Assembly: GCA_031841125.1 (NCBI GenBank)
Contig: CM063108.1
Coordinates: 71,706,344-71,770,343, forward strand
Direction: 5' to 3'
Source: Acanthococcus lagerstroemiae
Lineage: Eukaryota; Arthropoda; Insecta; Hemiptera; Eriococcidae
DNA: 64,000 bases
Part shown: positions 34,483-46,000 of the stretch, one piece after another
Layout: the number at the start of each line of letters is the position of its first letter
Numbering within the stretch: the first letter of the stretch is position 1
The notes under the pieces: generated by a model
The model's database searches: none
Told to the model about the DNA's origin: nothing
Seen by the model: the letters and a program-made list of their open reading frames with translations, nothing else
Translations under genes and position numbers: made by a program

Positions 34483-35441
34483 CTAATTATAGAGCAAGTG
34501 AACGACTTGTTGAATCTTCGAGGAGTTCAAAGTCCTGAATTGTAAACAGTTTTGAAGTGGAAGTTGTACCGGAAATGAAATGAGATCCTAGTGCAACTTC
34601 AGAAAGTTGATGGAAGTTTTTTCCTGACGAGCGACCGAAATGCGAAAGAACAACTTTCGTGTTTAGAAGTAAACCGTGAATTTCGTAACTGGTTCTGAAT
34701 GTAGCGAGGAGACACAGAAAACCACAGTGTTTGACGAGCTCGAGAAGAAAAAGGTTGTCAGAATTCAGTCTACTGACGGGAGATAGGCCGAAGTTACAAG
34801 TTTAAACTTAGGGTCACCTTTGTGTGCTTTTTGATGAGAACGGGATTCAGGCGATGAAGTTTTTAGTGCTTTCGTTGCAGTTTCATTTTATCATTTAGCT
34901 GTTAGGTAACCAACCATTCCTTACTGTACGCATGCAGGGATTGGATGACGACAGGCCGGCAACCCAGCTACATACTCAGTACTTCTTTATTGAGAACCTA
35001 ACTTGGCTCCCTCCTTCTTGATGTTTGTACAAATTCCGGGTGAGCTGGCTTACTGAAATCCGAAAAATTCTCGGGGTGGGTCAGTTACTCCCAGATCCAG
35101 CCAAATTGAAAGAAACAAAATAATGTCTTTCTTTCCTTCGAAAAGTCGGTATAACAGACATTCACGGATAGAGTGAGTCTCAGCGATGGACAGATGGGTG
35201 GACAAGAAGAAAAGGGCAAGAGTCCAACCCGGTTTTAAGGAGCATTTGGTGGGTATCCCATGAAGGTCGAAAATAAACTTTTTTTATCGAAATTCTTCTA
35301 AAAACTCGTAAAGTGTTACTCGCTTTGCTTACCAATGAGTAATGCGCTCCACGTCCTCGTAGAATCCAACTGTCATTGAAGAATTCTGATACCGATCTGC
35401 CGGGGGGGGGGAGGGGGGATCTATACAGACACGCAGCTATA
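34483..35441. other. Unassigned sequence with G-rich tract
   Basis: No gene seen. A G-rich tract with one A lies at 35402-35418. Confidence 0.4.
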
Positions 35442-35540
35442 CATAGGCGGGTGACTCTCAAATTTGGGAAACGATTTGTGTCCCGATTGAATATCTCGAG
35501 AATGGTAACACTGATTTTTTTCAAATTTAGTATTTTACTA
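35442..35540 (+). repeat. Dispersed repeat, left inverted copy
   Basis: Contains GGGTGACTCTCAAATTTGGG followed by AAACGATT, which reappears inverted at 37868-37896. Weaker similarity extends for ~60-70 bp further on the inner side. Confidence 0.5.
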
Positions 35541-36101
35541 GTTCTTATTTACTACTACAGGCACGTGCGAAGTTCAAGATTACTGCATGTTTGAAGGTCA
35601 TTTTATATGCAGAAACATACGAACGTGCAGTAGCGTGGACCATCCCACGAGTAATTTTTCTCTCTATGGTCCGGTACCCGCCGCTCACCTAATGAAACTT
35701 GAAAAGAAACCCACTAACTGACTGGTGTTCTAGGTAAAGAGTTAGTGACTATCAGGGGAAAGTGGGTTTGCAAGTTTTTGAGCCGTTATTAAATAACTGA
35801 GGGGTTAAACGAAGTGTACCTCAAATTTTTGTCTTTAACGTGGTCAAAGTCATCATAAAATTAATTAGCGTCAAAAATATTAATATTCGTATGTTTTTGT
35901 GATTCAACGTAAATGTGGAGCCAGAACGAGTGTGGGAACAGGTATCTATCTACCTTGTTGCTCCCCCACTCTGTTCTCATACTCAGTGCTGCTCTTCATC
36001 ACATGAACGGTGTTTGGTTAAAATAATAAATAAAATGTATTTTCGTGGCCCGCATGACTACAAAGGGGCGATGGTGCGTTTAACGTTTGATTGTGAGAGG
36101 T

Positions 36102-36130
36102 CAATAATAATAATAATAATAATAATAATA
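36102..36130. repeat. (AAT)n microsatellite
   Basis: About nine AAT trinucleotides, following GTGAGAGGTC. Could be the tail of an unrecognised retroelement, but there is no coding support upstream. Confidence 0.85.
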
Positions 36131-36363
36131 TTGTAAAGTCTTGTCTAGTCAAGAAATATAATATTTTCACGGCGCTAATAACGTGTTCTTGAACTAGTCC
36201 TTCCCCTCCAACTTCAGAATGACAATTATCGATGTATTGCGGGTTGCAAATTATGTTTCTTAACTGGACCAGATTTTACTTTCAACCAATCATATTAGTT
36301 TTTCTTTTCGAAATTAATTTTAAAACCTGAATTCTGATTTTTTTTTCCCGAGTTGTCTTTTTC

Positions 36364-36850
36364 GTGGATTGTATCATTTTTGATGTCCACGCGAAAGACA
36401 TAGTGTTGAATTTTACGGTGAGTCAAATTTTTACTAGGGAAGCAGTGATAAATTTGAAATTAGATGGGAGACCAAAAAAGGAGCAGGATACATGTATGGC
36501 ATTTGTTGATATTGAAAAAGCTTTTGACAATGTTAAATGGGATAATATGTTTGATATTCTAAAATAAATAGGAATAAAATTTAAAGAAGGTCAAGTTATT
36601 TTAAATTTATATAAAAGACAGAAAGCCACATTAAGAATTGAAGAAGTGAATGGGGGAGACTAATATAGAAAAAGATGTTAGGCGAGGGTGCTCCTTATCT
36701 CCATTATTACTTAATCTGAACATACATAGAGTGGGCCATAAAAAAAATTTGAAGCCGGTGTCACTATGTATGATGAGTGAGTAAAGATGCTCAAGTTTGC
36801 AAATTATATATTGTCGTATTAGCTGAAAGGAGTACCTACTGATTTGGAAA
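36364..36850 (+). pseudogene. Non-LTR retrotransposon reverse transcriptase relic
   Basis: A LINE reverse transcriptase fragment, decayed. In order: FTREAVINLKLDG; CMAFVDIEKAFDNVKW, the motif A region with the first catalytic Asp; IGIKFKEGQVILNLYKRQKA; then, after an in-frame TAA and a frame change near 36.66 kb, VRRGCSLSPLLLNLNI (motif B). Finally VKMLKFA followed by a frame change and IVVLAE marks motif C, where the usual Asp-Asp pair reads Asn-Tyr. The enzyme copied element RNA into DNA; this copy is dead from stops, frameshifts and the broken catalytic box. The rest of ORF2 and any tail are not recognisable. The clade is not determined. Confidence 0.85.
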
Positions 36851-36936
36851 ACATTTAAAAAAAATGAATTATTAAAAAAGTTTAGTAGTTTAAGAACGAA
36901 TTTTTATTTCTCAAGATACTATTTTTGTGACATCAT

Positions 36937-37527
36937 TGAGGCTCGGATTTTTATTAAAATGCATGTTTTTTTTTTTTGGTCTATTCTCATACATGTCAGT
37001 GATTTTACATGATACTGAGTAAAATGATACCAATACGTTAGCGCATAGTTTAGCATAATATTTTGGATAAAATTCTTTTTTTTTTGTTGCATGTTTTTAC
37101 CTTTTTTAGTGCATATTCACAACATATTAAGCCATTTTCCGTTTTAGCTCATATTTTTCAGTAATTCTGATGTTCTTATTTTTAAATATTTCCAAAATTC
37201 CAATAAAAGAAATTATTTTTCGTTAAAAAATTGACAGTGTGTTTCACGTTCTACAACTTCGTTTGATAGCTAAAAGTTTCATTGTTCGGTAATATTTACG
37301 CACCTATTTACGACCGTAGAAAAAGTAAAAATTAAATCTGGAATTATCAATTAATAAACCTTTCAAAGTCCAGCAAAAAGATACCATATTGCTTTTTTTT
37401 TAAAGCGTATATTGTTCCATATTTTCGATTTTTAGCGCATAGTTTCAGCATATTTTTTTTTAAATATGCGTATATTTCATTCACATATTTTACAGTTTTT
37501 AGAGCATATTTAAAAGTCCGAGCACTA
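36937..37527. mobile_element. hAT-like non-autonomous element, ~590 bp
   Basis: The left end TGAGGCTCGGATTTTTATTA and the reversed right end TAGTGCTCGGACTTTTAAAT share GCTCGGAYTTTT. The interior is very AT-rich with repeated words of the GCATATTT / GCGCATAGTTT type, as in hAT subterminal regions. Flanking 8-mers GACATCAT and GATATTGT agree at 5 of 8, all differences being transitions, so an aged TSD is possible but weak. No coding. Confidence 0.4.
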
Positions 37528-37799
37528 GATATTGTTTTAATTCGAAGTACACGTATGTTGTAGGCAGATAATCACCATTGAAATAGGTACATGTTTCTTC
37601 TTTTGCACTCATGCATTGCGTTTAATTTTCTGTTGCTCAGGGGAAGGGAGTGAGGAAGGGTTTCTTTAATTCGAGGAGGGGACGGTGTGAGGGCTTTGGT
37701 TACAACGTTAAACTGGATTTTTCAAGTCAAGTTTTTCAAAATGTGTCTTTACCGTGGACGGCCAAAATTTCAAAATCCTTTATACAACGAACTAAGTGA

Positions 37800-37906
37800 C
37801 CACGTGTCTAGGGTACCCTCACAAAACTGAAAATTTCACAAAAAATGTTTTCAACCTTGCGATGTTGAATCGTTTCCCAAATTTGAGAATCACCCAGGCA
37901 CGATTC
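37800..37906 (-). repeat. Dispersed repeat, right inverted copy
   Basis: Reverse complement of the 35442-35540 repeat; the best-conserved block is AATCGTTTCCCAAATTTGAG followed by AATCACCC at 37868-37895. Together the pair brackets ~2.4 kb holding the LINE relic and the AT-rich hAT-like element. No TSD recognised. Confidence 0.5.
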
Positions 37907-38870
37907 GCAAGCCAGTTTGAAATATTGACTTGAATAATTTCCTTATGTGGCATGTCTCGGAATATAATATTTCTAATTTCATAATTTTAAAATTTATTGT
38001 GTTCTTTGTGTTCCAGGTGAGTTCGATTGAATTTTACTGTTGCATACCATTCGGACTGTGTGAGTAATTTTGCAGTATCTATTTCGATTTAAAAGTCTGT
38101 ATTGGCTGGTGACCGAGGGTGAAATTCATCATTCGAATATTTTTGTTTACATTTTGTAAGTGCCCTCCTCTTGACCTTGGCGTGCTGAGGAGGCATAAGC
38201 GGGGGAAAAAAGGGACTCGATGAGGTTATATATCGTTAAAATCGCGACCGAAAGCACCTAGAAGGCGAACTCCGACAGATAAACCCGATTCAAAGCAATG
38301 AGAAACTACAATAGTATCTATTTCCAGTAAATGTAGCTTTTCCAAGTATTCAGAAACGGAGAGCTGCATCAAACCGGTCGTAAGACTGAAAACTTTATCA
38401 TCATTGTAAGTGCTGGATTAACGATTTTTTTATCACATAATTCGATAATTTGCGAGTATCCGGATTAGGAAGAAAAACTTGAATTAACGTAAACCATTCT
38501 GTGACTGTCTGGTAGTACCATTTGTGGCATCCGTAGTGGTCACGGTGATACAGTGCTGGAGTTAGGGAAGATACACGCCGGGCTAATCCTTAATACCCTC
38601 CCCCACTATCAGAATACGTTTTCAAATATTTGTATTCTTGGAATTAACAATTGTCGACGGCGGTAAAGAAAACTAAATTAATTTACCTCTTATTTATGCA
38701 AGTTGTGTTATGAAAATCCGTTGTCTGTTTTTGTCGGGACAAACGGGGATCTTCGAGTGCCAAGGTCTGCTTTATTTTACAGTAAAACATTTTTTTTTCA
38801 TCAATAGAGGGGCTGGAGAGTTCCACCAACTTGAGAATTTTAAATGGAAACCTATTACCCGAAATACAGA
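37907..38870. other. Unassigned sequence
   Basis: Nothing recognised beyond a short inverted CCTCCTC / GAGGAGG pair near 38164-38193. Confidence 0.4.
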
Positions 38871-38879
38871 AATGAGGGT

Positions 38880-39330
38880 ATTTTGGGCTGCAGGTTTCGA
38901 AAATTCTGTCAGATTTTTGATCCAATTCAATTTGTGTTTCAAATTCAACTTATGTCCCTTCAAAAGGTATGACTTTGCTGGGAAAATTGAAGAGTATCCG
39001 AATATTGCGTTTTTAGATCGCTGACTTTAAAAATTCTATTTGACCTTTATTCAACTCGAACTTGGGCTTCAAAGTTGAAATTTGTCTCTTAACGGAAGAA
39101 TTTATTAGATTTAGAAATCAAACCAAGTGTCGAAGAGGTTTTAGGTCACTGATTTCGAAAATCGTCTTAAATTTTTCATCCGATCCTAACGTGGACTACA
39201 AAATACTCATTGGCCTTTTCAAATAGTTAAATTTAACCAGAATTGAAAAATTGAACCAAGTATTGAAATAGAGTTTTTTGGGTGATTGACTTCGAAAATC
39301 TGGTCAGAAACTCGACGCGGTTCCGATTCT
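38880..39330. repeat. Degenerate tandem repeat, ~131 bp unit, about 4 copies
   Basis: A core resembling TTTTTGGGTCGCTGACTTCG followed by AAAATCTGTC recurs with its TTCGAAAAT element near 38895, 39025, 39153 and 39290. Spacings are about 130, 128 and 137 bp. After the core, units share TTTTTNATCC, CAATTCNAACNTGG and a TTCAAA element. Copies are well diverged. Confidence 0.55.
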
Positions 39331-39475
39331 GACCGCCATAATTGAAATTTCTGAAGTTCTAAGTCTCGATTGGAAAGATGGAACGGGAAAACGGAAGGAA
39401 CAACGTACCGAAATTAGGTCTTGGTCAGTTATTTACTATCAGCGACCGAAAAACTTTCGTCGACACCTGTTGTTT

Positions 39476-39605
39476 GACTTTCCTAGTGCCATGAAAATTT
39501 TGCTCTGTCTCAAAAATGAAACAGTTTTGAGCGGCAGTCAAATTTTCCTAGTGTCATGAAAATTTTATTCTGTCTTAAGAATTAAATGATTTTGAGCAAC
39601 AGTCT
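39476..39605. repeat. Tandem duplication, 65 bp unit, 2 copies
   Basis: TTTCCTAGTGCCATGAAAAT at 39479 and TTTCCTAGTGTCATGAAAAT at 39544 start two similar units, each ending with TTTTGAGC(G/A)(G/A)CAGTC. Identity is roughly 80% by eye. Confidence 0.7.
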
Positions 39606-41690
39606 AAGTCGAACAATGAAATTTCAAAATCAGCGACTTAGAAGCTTCCCAGTATCTCGCTCGGTTTTTCCGAATTCAAACTCGGCTTTTTAAGTGTTTG
39701 AGAACTCTACCACCAAATCGAAAGACATTCCTCTGAAATGGGTTCTAAACGCAGCCGTCCATTGGCTGATGTTATATTTAAGGCTGTCAGTTCTGTTCTC
39801 ATTCTCTTCTCCTGAGTTCTACCTGCTTTATTTTCTTCCACTTTTACTTCATCGTTTCAGGCACTCTGGCACCTCAGATTTGGTGGTAACACGCCCTGTG
39901 ATTGTAATGCCTTGTTTGTTCGAACTGGCAGGGTTAAAGGACGCGTCATCTTTTCACTTCGATTGATACTGTAGTCGCTGTGTTCGCTAGAATGGTAGTG
40001 GAGGATATTCGATTATCACTAGTTTTCTGGCTTTGGTGGACACGTTAACTACTCAGTTACCCAGCGAATCAAAATCTTCTATATCTACTGACTTGTGGGA
40101 TGTTCTATCTCCTCGATCAGAACCACTCCACCGGATTGTCTGACCGGTTGGAAACTGCATACATACGCGCGTGTATTCAGTTGATTAGATCCCTCGGTTT
40201 GGGGTTTTTGAAGTAGAAATTTGTATTTCCTCTGCCCGTCTTCCTAACTCGATTTTCTGCGTATCATTCGAACAGAAAGCACTGAGAAAACTCAGTTGAA
40301 TTGGGCCAAGAACTTTTTTAAACATTCTGTTCTTGCAGTAAGTCATTTTAATCAGTTGAAAGAACTACATGCACAATGTACATGTCACGAATAATACGTA
40401 TTCGAAAACGCGCGATTGTTATACGTACGGATGTACATATGTGATACTCAATATCTGACCAGATCCTCGGTTGCGGCGTGCGTATCTTCCAGCTCATCGA
40501 AGATATCGACTATCGAATCAACGAATCCAACATTTACACCTTACGCTAAGCATTTAGCAAAATTGAGAGAGAAAATGTAGGTTAAACGCGAACGTAAACT
40601 GGTGAACGAACACAAATTATAAAAGAAGAAGAAGAAGAAATTAGCCGAGAAAAAAGTAGCCCCTGAGGCGTCTGTTTAAAAAAGTACCTTCAGAGGTTTG
40701 TTGTTTACTGTCAACGTTCTTCTCTTCGTGTGTGGATCTGTGGATTCCATGTTTCACAGCATCGCATGCTTAGCTTCAATTACTGACCATTGCAGGTGCG
40801 ATCGCATACCACCCCTATTTTCCCTGTTTGCTGTATCCTATTTCTTTGGCTCTTATCGTTGGTTCGTGTATCCGTTCACTGGTTTAGCCGAGCTGGTGCT
40901 GGCTGACGCGAACCGTATAATTATCTTTCATCAAATGAGGTTACATAACCGTGGCATGGCATGGGAAAACGATCAACGTGGTTTTATTTTCACATCTTTT
41001 TCTGTTTTCTAAATACAAAAAAATCATCTCGACCTTGGCCAAAACTGAAATCGATCCGTGTTTCGAGGAGTGCTTGCAAGTAGAAAAGGAAAGAGTGCGA
41101 GGTAGAGAAAAAAAGAAGTAGGCTTTCTCAGGAGAACTGCATGGCGAAGTATTTTCAATGCTCTATATATGTGGTTGACTCGATCACTCGATGTGAACTT
41201 GGTCACCGTTTCTTTTTGCGTAAAAAATGAGTCTCTCTATTCTTTGGCGGAGAGTATACGCACGTATTTGTGCTAATCCATGTGTGACGCCGACTCATGT
41301 GTTTCGATTTTTTTGTCCGTATATTTTGTCGTTTGAAAATTACAAATTGGCTGGTTTTGTCTCCTGTAATTTAAGAAGGCAGCGGAGATTAAAAGGGAAG
41401 AAGAGAAGTGGTTTGTTGACGTGTAATTAGTGCTTTTCGTGTATCTGTAGTCGTGTATTGTGTTCATCCCCGTAAAATGATATTTCATGGTTGCGTTTCA
41501 TCGCCGGCAACACTATGTCGCGCTTATAATATGGCATAAGCGTAAGAGCTTTATTAATGCACGAAACGGCTCCTGTTGCTTCTTTCTTTCTTCCTTTTTA
41601 TCATCTCTGTTTCTCACTCACTCGTGTCATGTATAAGAAAAGAAGAAAAATATGAGTATGTATACATTTTTTTTCTCTTATACATGATGT
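39606..41690. other. Unassigned sequence
   Basis: No gene supported. A short GAA run lies at 40626-40639. Open frames at 40698-41012 and 41227-41430 lack known domains. Confidence 0.4.
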
Positions 41691-41717
41691 GTATGTATGT
41701 GTGTGTGTGTGTGTGTG
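41691..41717. repeat. (GT)n microsatellite
   Basis: Imperfect then perfect GT dinucleotides. Confidence 0.85.
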
Positions 41718-42202
41718 ATCGTATAAGTTAGTGACCTCGTATCATGGAAATAATAGCGGGCCAAAGAATATACGAACAACGGGTAAAACCGCTAATAAAA
41801 CGATGGTGTAGATAATATACGGAGGCGAGATATAATTACAGTTCTATTTTTGTGTTCGCGCTAAAACGCGCCAATTTTTTCAGGATGCTCCCGTTACAAC
41901 TGGTTCTCATTGGAAACCAGCGGCGAAAAGTGTCGATGCTTTGTAAGCTCGTAGCTGCTTTTCGTAATCGGTGCTATTGTTACGAAAGCTTCGTGCGAAG
42001 TGGTACAGGGTGTTTCGTAAGCCCATATCACAAACAAATACAGCACTTAAATTCGCCAAGTTAGCGCAGTTGATTGAAAGATGTATGTATTTGCTCGTCA
42101 GTGTTAATGGTCAAAAGGAATTCCCAGCCTACTGACTATTCACGAAGAGGTTGATTTGAGGGTTCTAATGTGCTGATACTTTTGAATATTGGAGAAGTAC
42201 AC

Positions 42203-42335
42203 ACCGTATCACCGTCCCACGCACGAACACATTTCTTTTGCTGAGTTCAAAGTACAATTTTAAGGGATACCATATCACCGCCCACGCACATACACACTCC
42301 TCTTTCGCTCAATTACGAATACAATCGTGTGTCCC
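42203..42335. repeat. Tandem duplication, ~66 bp unit, 2 copies
   Basis: ACCGTATCACCGTCCCACGC at 42203 and ACCATATCACCGCCCACGCA at 42269 head two similar units, continuing with ACACAT/ACACAC, CTTTTGCT/CTTTCGCT and a TACAAT element. Confidence 0.6.
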
Positions 42336-42739
42336 TTTAACTAGGGTACTTCAGATCGAGCAGCTAACCGAAATTTCTTACCTCTTTTACTTGACCCAGC
42401 AAAAAGAGCAAGCGCCGCGCAGTAGTCTGAGACCTGTGAAATATCAACATGAACCGGACAAATTTAAAGCGATACCGGAAAATTATCGGAGTGACTGTAA
42501 AGGTAGAAAATTGGAGGAAGAGAAAACTAGGGCGAAATGGGGAAGTACTTATTAATAAAATAATAATTAAGGCGAGCGTATCCATGGTAGTGCGGCGTCG
42601 GGCGAACAGCTGGCTCTTCAACGGACTATTTACCTGTAACCGAAGAAGAAAATCACGCTTGAGTATAAAATTCCCTAACTGACCTTATCTACTAGTAGCC
42701 TGAGGTAAATTACGTAACCTAACAGGGTGAGACAAATTA

Positions 42740-43080
42740 TTGTGCACCTGTCCCTGATCCAGCTTGCTGCCAGACCAATGGCGGGAGTACAGCCGTACTC
42801 CCCCGGTCCGTGCGAACCCCTGGAACTGCGATGCCATCAGCGGCCTAGCCCCACGTAATCTCTCTCACCAACTCACACCAGGGTAAGGCTGATCGCGGCA
42901 CCCAGCGGGAGAGTACATTGTCGCCGGAGCCAGGGTAACCACCGGTAACTCCGCATAGTAGCTCCCCCTTGGTACGATGCTCTCTTCGAGCATTGTAAGG
43001 CCACTTACAGTACCGGGTCGCAAGACAGTAGTGTCGATCGAGCACTGACCTACCGGATTCATATCTAACGACGACAACAT
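42740..43080 (-). repeat. GC-rich block, probable transposon-derived, unidentified
   Basis: About 340 bp rich in G+C inside AT-rich DNA. On minus there is an open frame containing GQCSIDTTVLRPGTVSGL and PVVTLAPATMYSPAG, with no recognised domain. Such islands in this window otherwise mark LINE ends, so a retroelement 3' region is suspected but not shown. Confidence 0.3.
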
Positions 43081-46000
43081 GAATTAACCAATCGTAGGCA
43101 TATACTCAGTAGAGACCCACATTAGAGTGTGTACACTTACCCCAAGTACGGGAACCACCACAACAAAATTACCGAGTATTCACTGTAAGTTTATCGAGTA
43201 CATATATTGCCACTAAATCGCAAAGGAAATTCGTATTCGCACCAACTACATGCATAAGCTGACTGACAATCTGCATAGATGGAGGGAATCTTGATCGAGC
43301 TATCCGAACAACCCCTATTGTTCACAACCTGCTTTAGAAACTGTTCCTATTCATTTTGACCTGACTTTCTCCAACACTCGGTGCATTAGCAAAATCGAGG
43401 TTAGATGCAGTTTTTTACATTTGCCACCCTAAACGAAGTCAGCTCGAGAGAAAATGAGAGATGCAAAGGGGTATCTAAAATATTAGCCACGGGTTTTTCC
43501 AAAATATTTCTTACATGGCCCTCCAATATTTTGATTTTCCAATTTGGACCTTAATTCCCCTGCAATGCTCGCATTATCGAGGATTCGGACCACTGCGGGA
43601 GGCTCGTTTCATTGACGTACCGACTTGTCTTTCATAAAATCGAAAACCTTTTTTGGATCAAACATTACATACTCTCATCATCGCTATTTTTTTAGATCCC
43701 ATAGTTTGGATAAAAATAAATAAAGACATTACTGGTTTGTAACCCGCAACATCTTCAGCCATTAACTTCCGCAGCCTTAGGATTTTTCAAGGCGGCTTTA
43801 AATTCATTTAGTCATTCAAAAAATCAACCGGTACCTGGCAAGATTTTGAGCCAATTAAAAAGAAAACGATCAAAACCCCACTGAAAACCTCAAATAAAAA
43901 TTTGATTTAGGAAGCCGGTTAAAATCGATTTTAAAAATTGTGAAAATCTAAAGAAGAAACTGATCAAAAAAACAAGAAAAAAATCGACGGAGAACCGAAT
44001 CAAAAAAACCGATGGCTAAAACTAATGAGGGCAGTGGTAGCGATATTTATTTTATTAGATACGAGTTCGAGAACAAAATGTGTTGTATCCATGAGCTTTT
44101 CCTTAGGGTATTTTTTCATGAACGACTCAAAAACCGGGTTTCCACAAAGAAATACCGACATTTGTCTCCGGTCGCACCTTCCTGCCTTACGACCGGAGGA
44201 CGTGCTTAGACCGAAAAATCGCCGTAAGTGGCCGACCAAGAAGAGGCCAGAAAGCCTGAGCAAGTATCCCGACTAGCTCGCAGGACACCTCTCAGGCGTG
44301 GTATTGCCAGGGATAGGAAGGTGGGTTACCCAGATCACATGTTAAGTCGTTTCAAGTTCCGGAACGAAAAAGTGAAGTAAAACGAAAAACTTACGATCTC
44401 ACATTCTCCGGCAAAAGTTGCCCATCTCCCCCCCTCACAAAAAACCTTAGTTGGACATCACTAACATATTTTTATTCCGCAAAGTAAAACAACGAAAAGA
44501 AATAGTACCGCATGGCGGATCGCGGGCACTCGAACGAAAAACTCGAACGCAAAATCTTTGAAGCTCCAGCGGCGGAAAACTCACGGACCCGGGAAGACGG
44601 TAGTTCGATAAAAAAAATGACCCAAAATAACAGTGAAAGAAACAAAAAATCGTTTGAATCGTAAAACAGAACACCAAAACTAGAAAAAATTGTAGCAAGA
44701 AGAGAAATAGAAAAAATAAGCCTGAAACAACTCAAAGTGGGTAAGAACGACACCGGGGGACTCGACTGACGATAAGAAAGTATCACCGAAAAACCTTTTG
44801 CGGATTACAGGTACAACAAGATGGTAAGGAAAAACGGTAGAAGGAAGGAAAGGAAATGGAAAATGAGAAAACGTCACTCCGTATGCAGATTCTCACCTGC
44901 CTACAGAATGCGGTTGGTAAAGGGAAAGGAACCCGATGCGTTCATACGTAATCAGTTTAGTCGAACTGCAGTTATCTCGTTTTACCATGCCATATCCTTT
45001 TTAAAGAATCAAGTTTTTTGGATTTAAAAAAAGCACTGTATTTATCCTCGAAAACAATGAAAATTTCCATCGCAACCAAATTTTTCGTTGAGGTAGGACT
45101 TGATTAAAACTCGTTGTGACCGAACTAAGACTCGTTAGAACTCAGTTTTTATGCTTCGAAACTACTCTTAAGGCTCCATGTTGTCAGAAATTCTTGGGAC
45201 TATTTGGAAAAACCTTCGTACAACATGCCCGAAACGTTTCAATCGCGAACTGGGCTACATTAAAACGTGTTATCAGGTATAACATTTTTTTAAATGTCTC
45301 GTTAGTCGATTATGGAAGAATGAAGTCGCTTTCCTCCATCCATGGTATCTTTTTTAAAATTATTATTGTAGCGTTTTCCCTCTCATTTTTTTCTCGTTCG
45401 TTTGTCGTTATTGTTGTAATTGTCGTCGCCATTAACCCATCCGATTAATAACGTGGAATAACAAATAGAAAAACGCTGCGCGTCGCATTAAAAACAGTAT
45501 CCGTTTTTATAATAGAGCGATGTGCAAATTTCATCACAGGGTAAGAGGATGTCGCATTGACAATACAGTCAATATTTCGTTGCGATACAAGGTTATTCGA
45601 TTTGCTCTGTAATCGTGATTTTCGATGGATGCATCAGAAATACTAATAATAACTTTTTTTTAAATGTATGTATGATAGGCGGTCATAGGAAGCCATCCTC
45701 TAAGAATCCTTGAATTTCAATTTCCTCATGGCTGCATCTTGAATTTACTAGTTTTCAGCCACACTGTGTTTTATGGTACGACTCTTTTGTATTTCCCCCC
45801 CTTTTTTTTAAACTATGGGTGGCGATGCCCCCTTCCTCTGAGGGGTCAGTCAAAAATTGCTTCGGTTGCTCCTTGTATTTTGTATGGCTAGTTACAAGGT
45901 CTTCTCCAGCTGAGGCTCTAGTACATGGGGAGGCATGGCAGCAGGACCCTCAGTTGAAGGGAAATCCAACCGGATTACGTTGATGGTCGTGTTTATTCGT

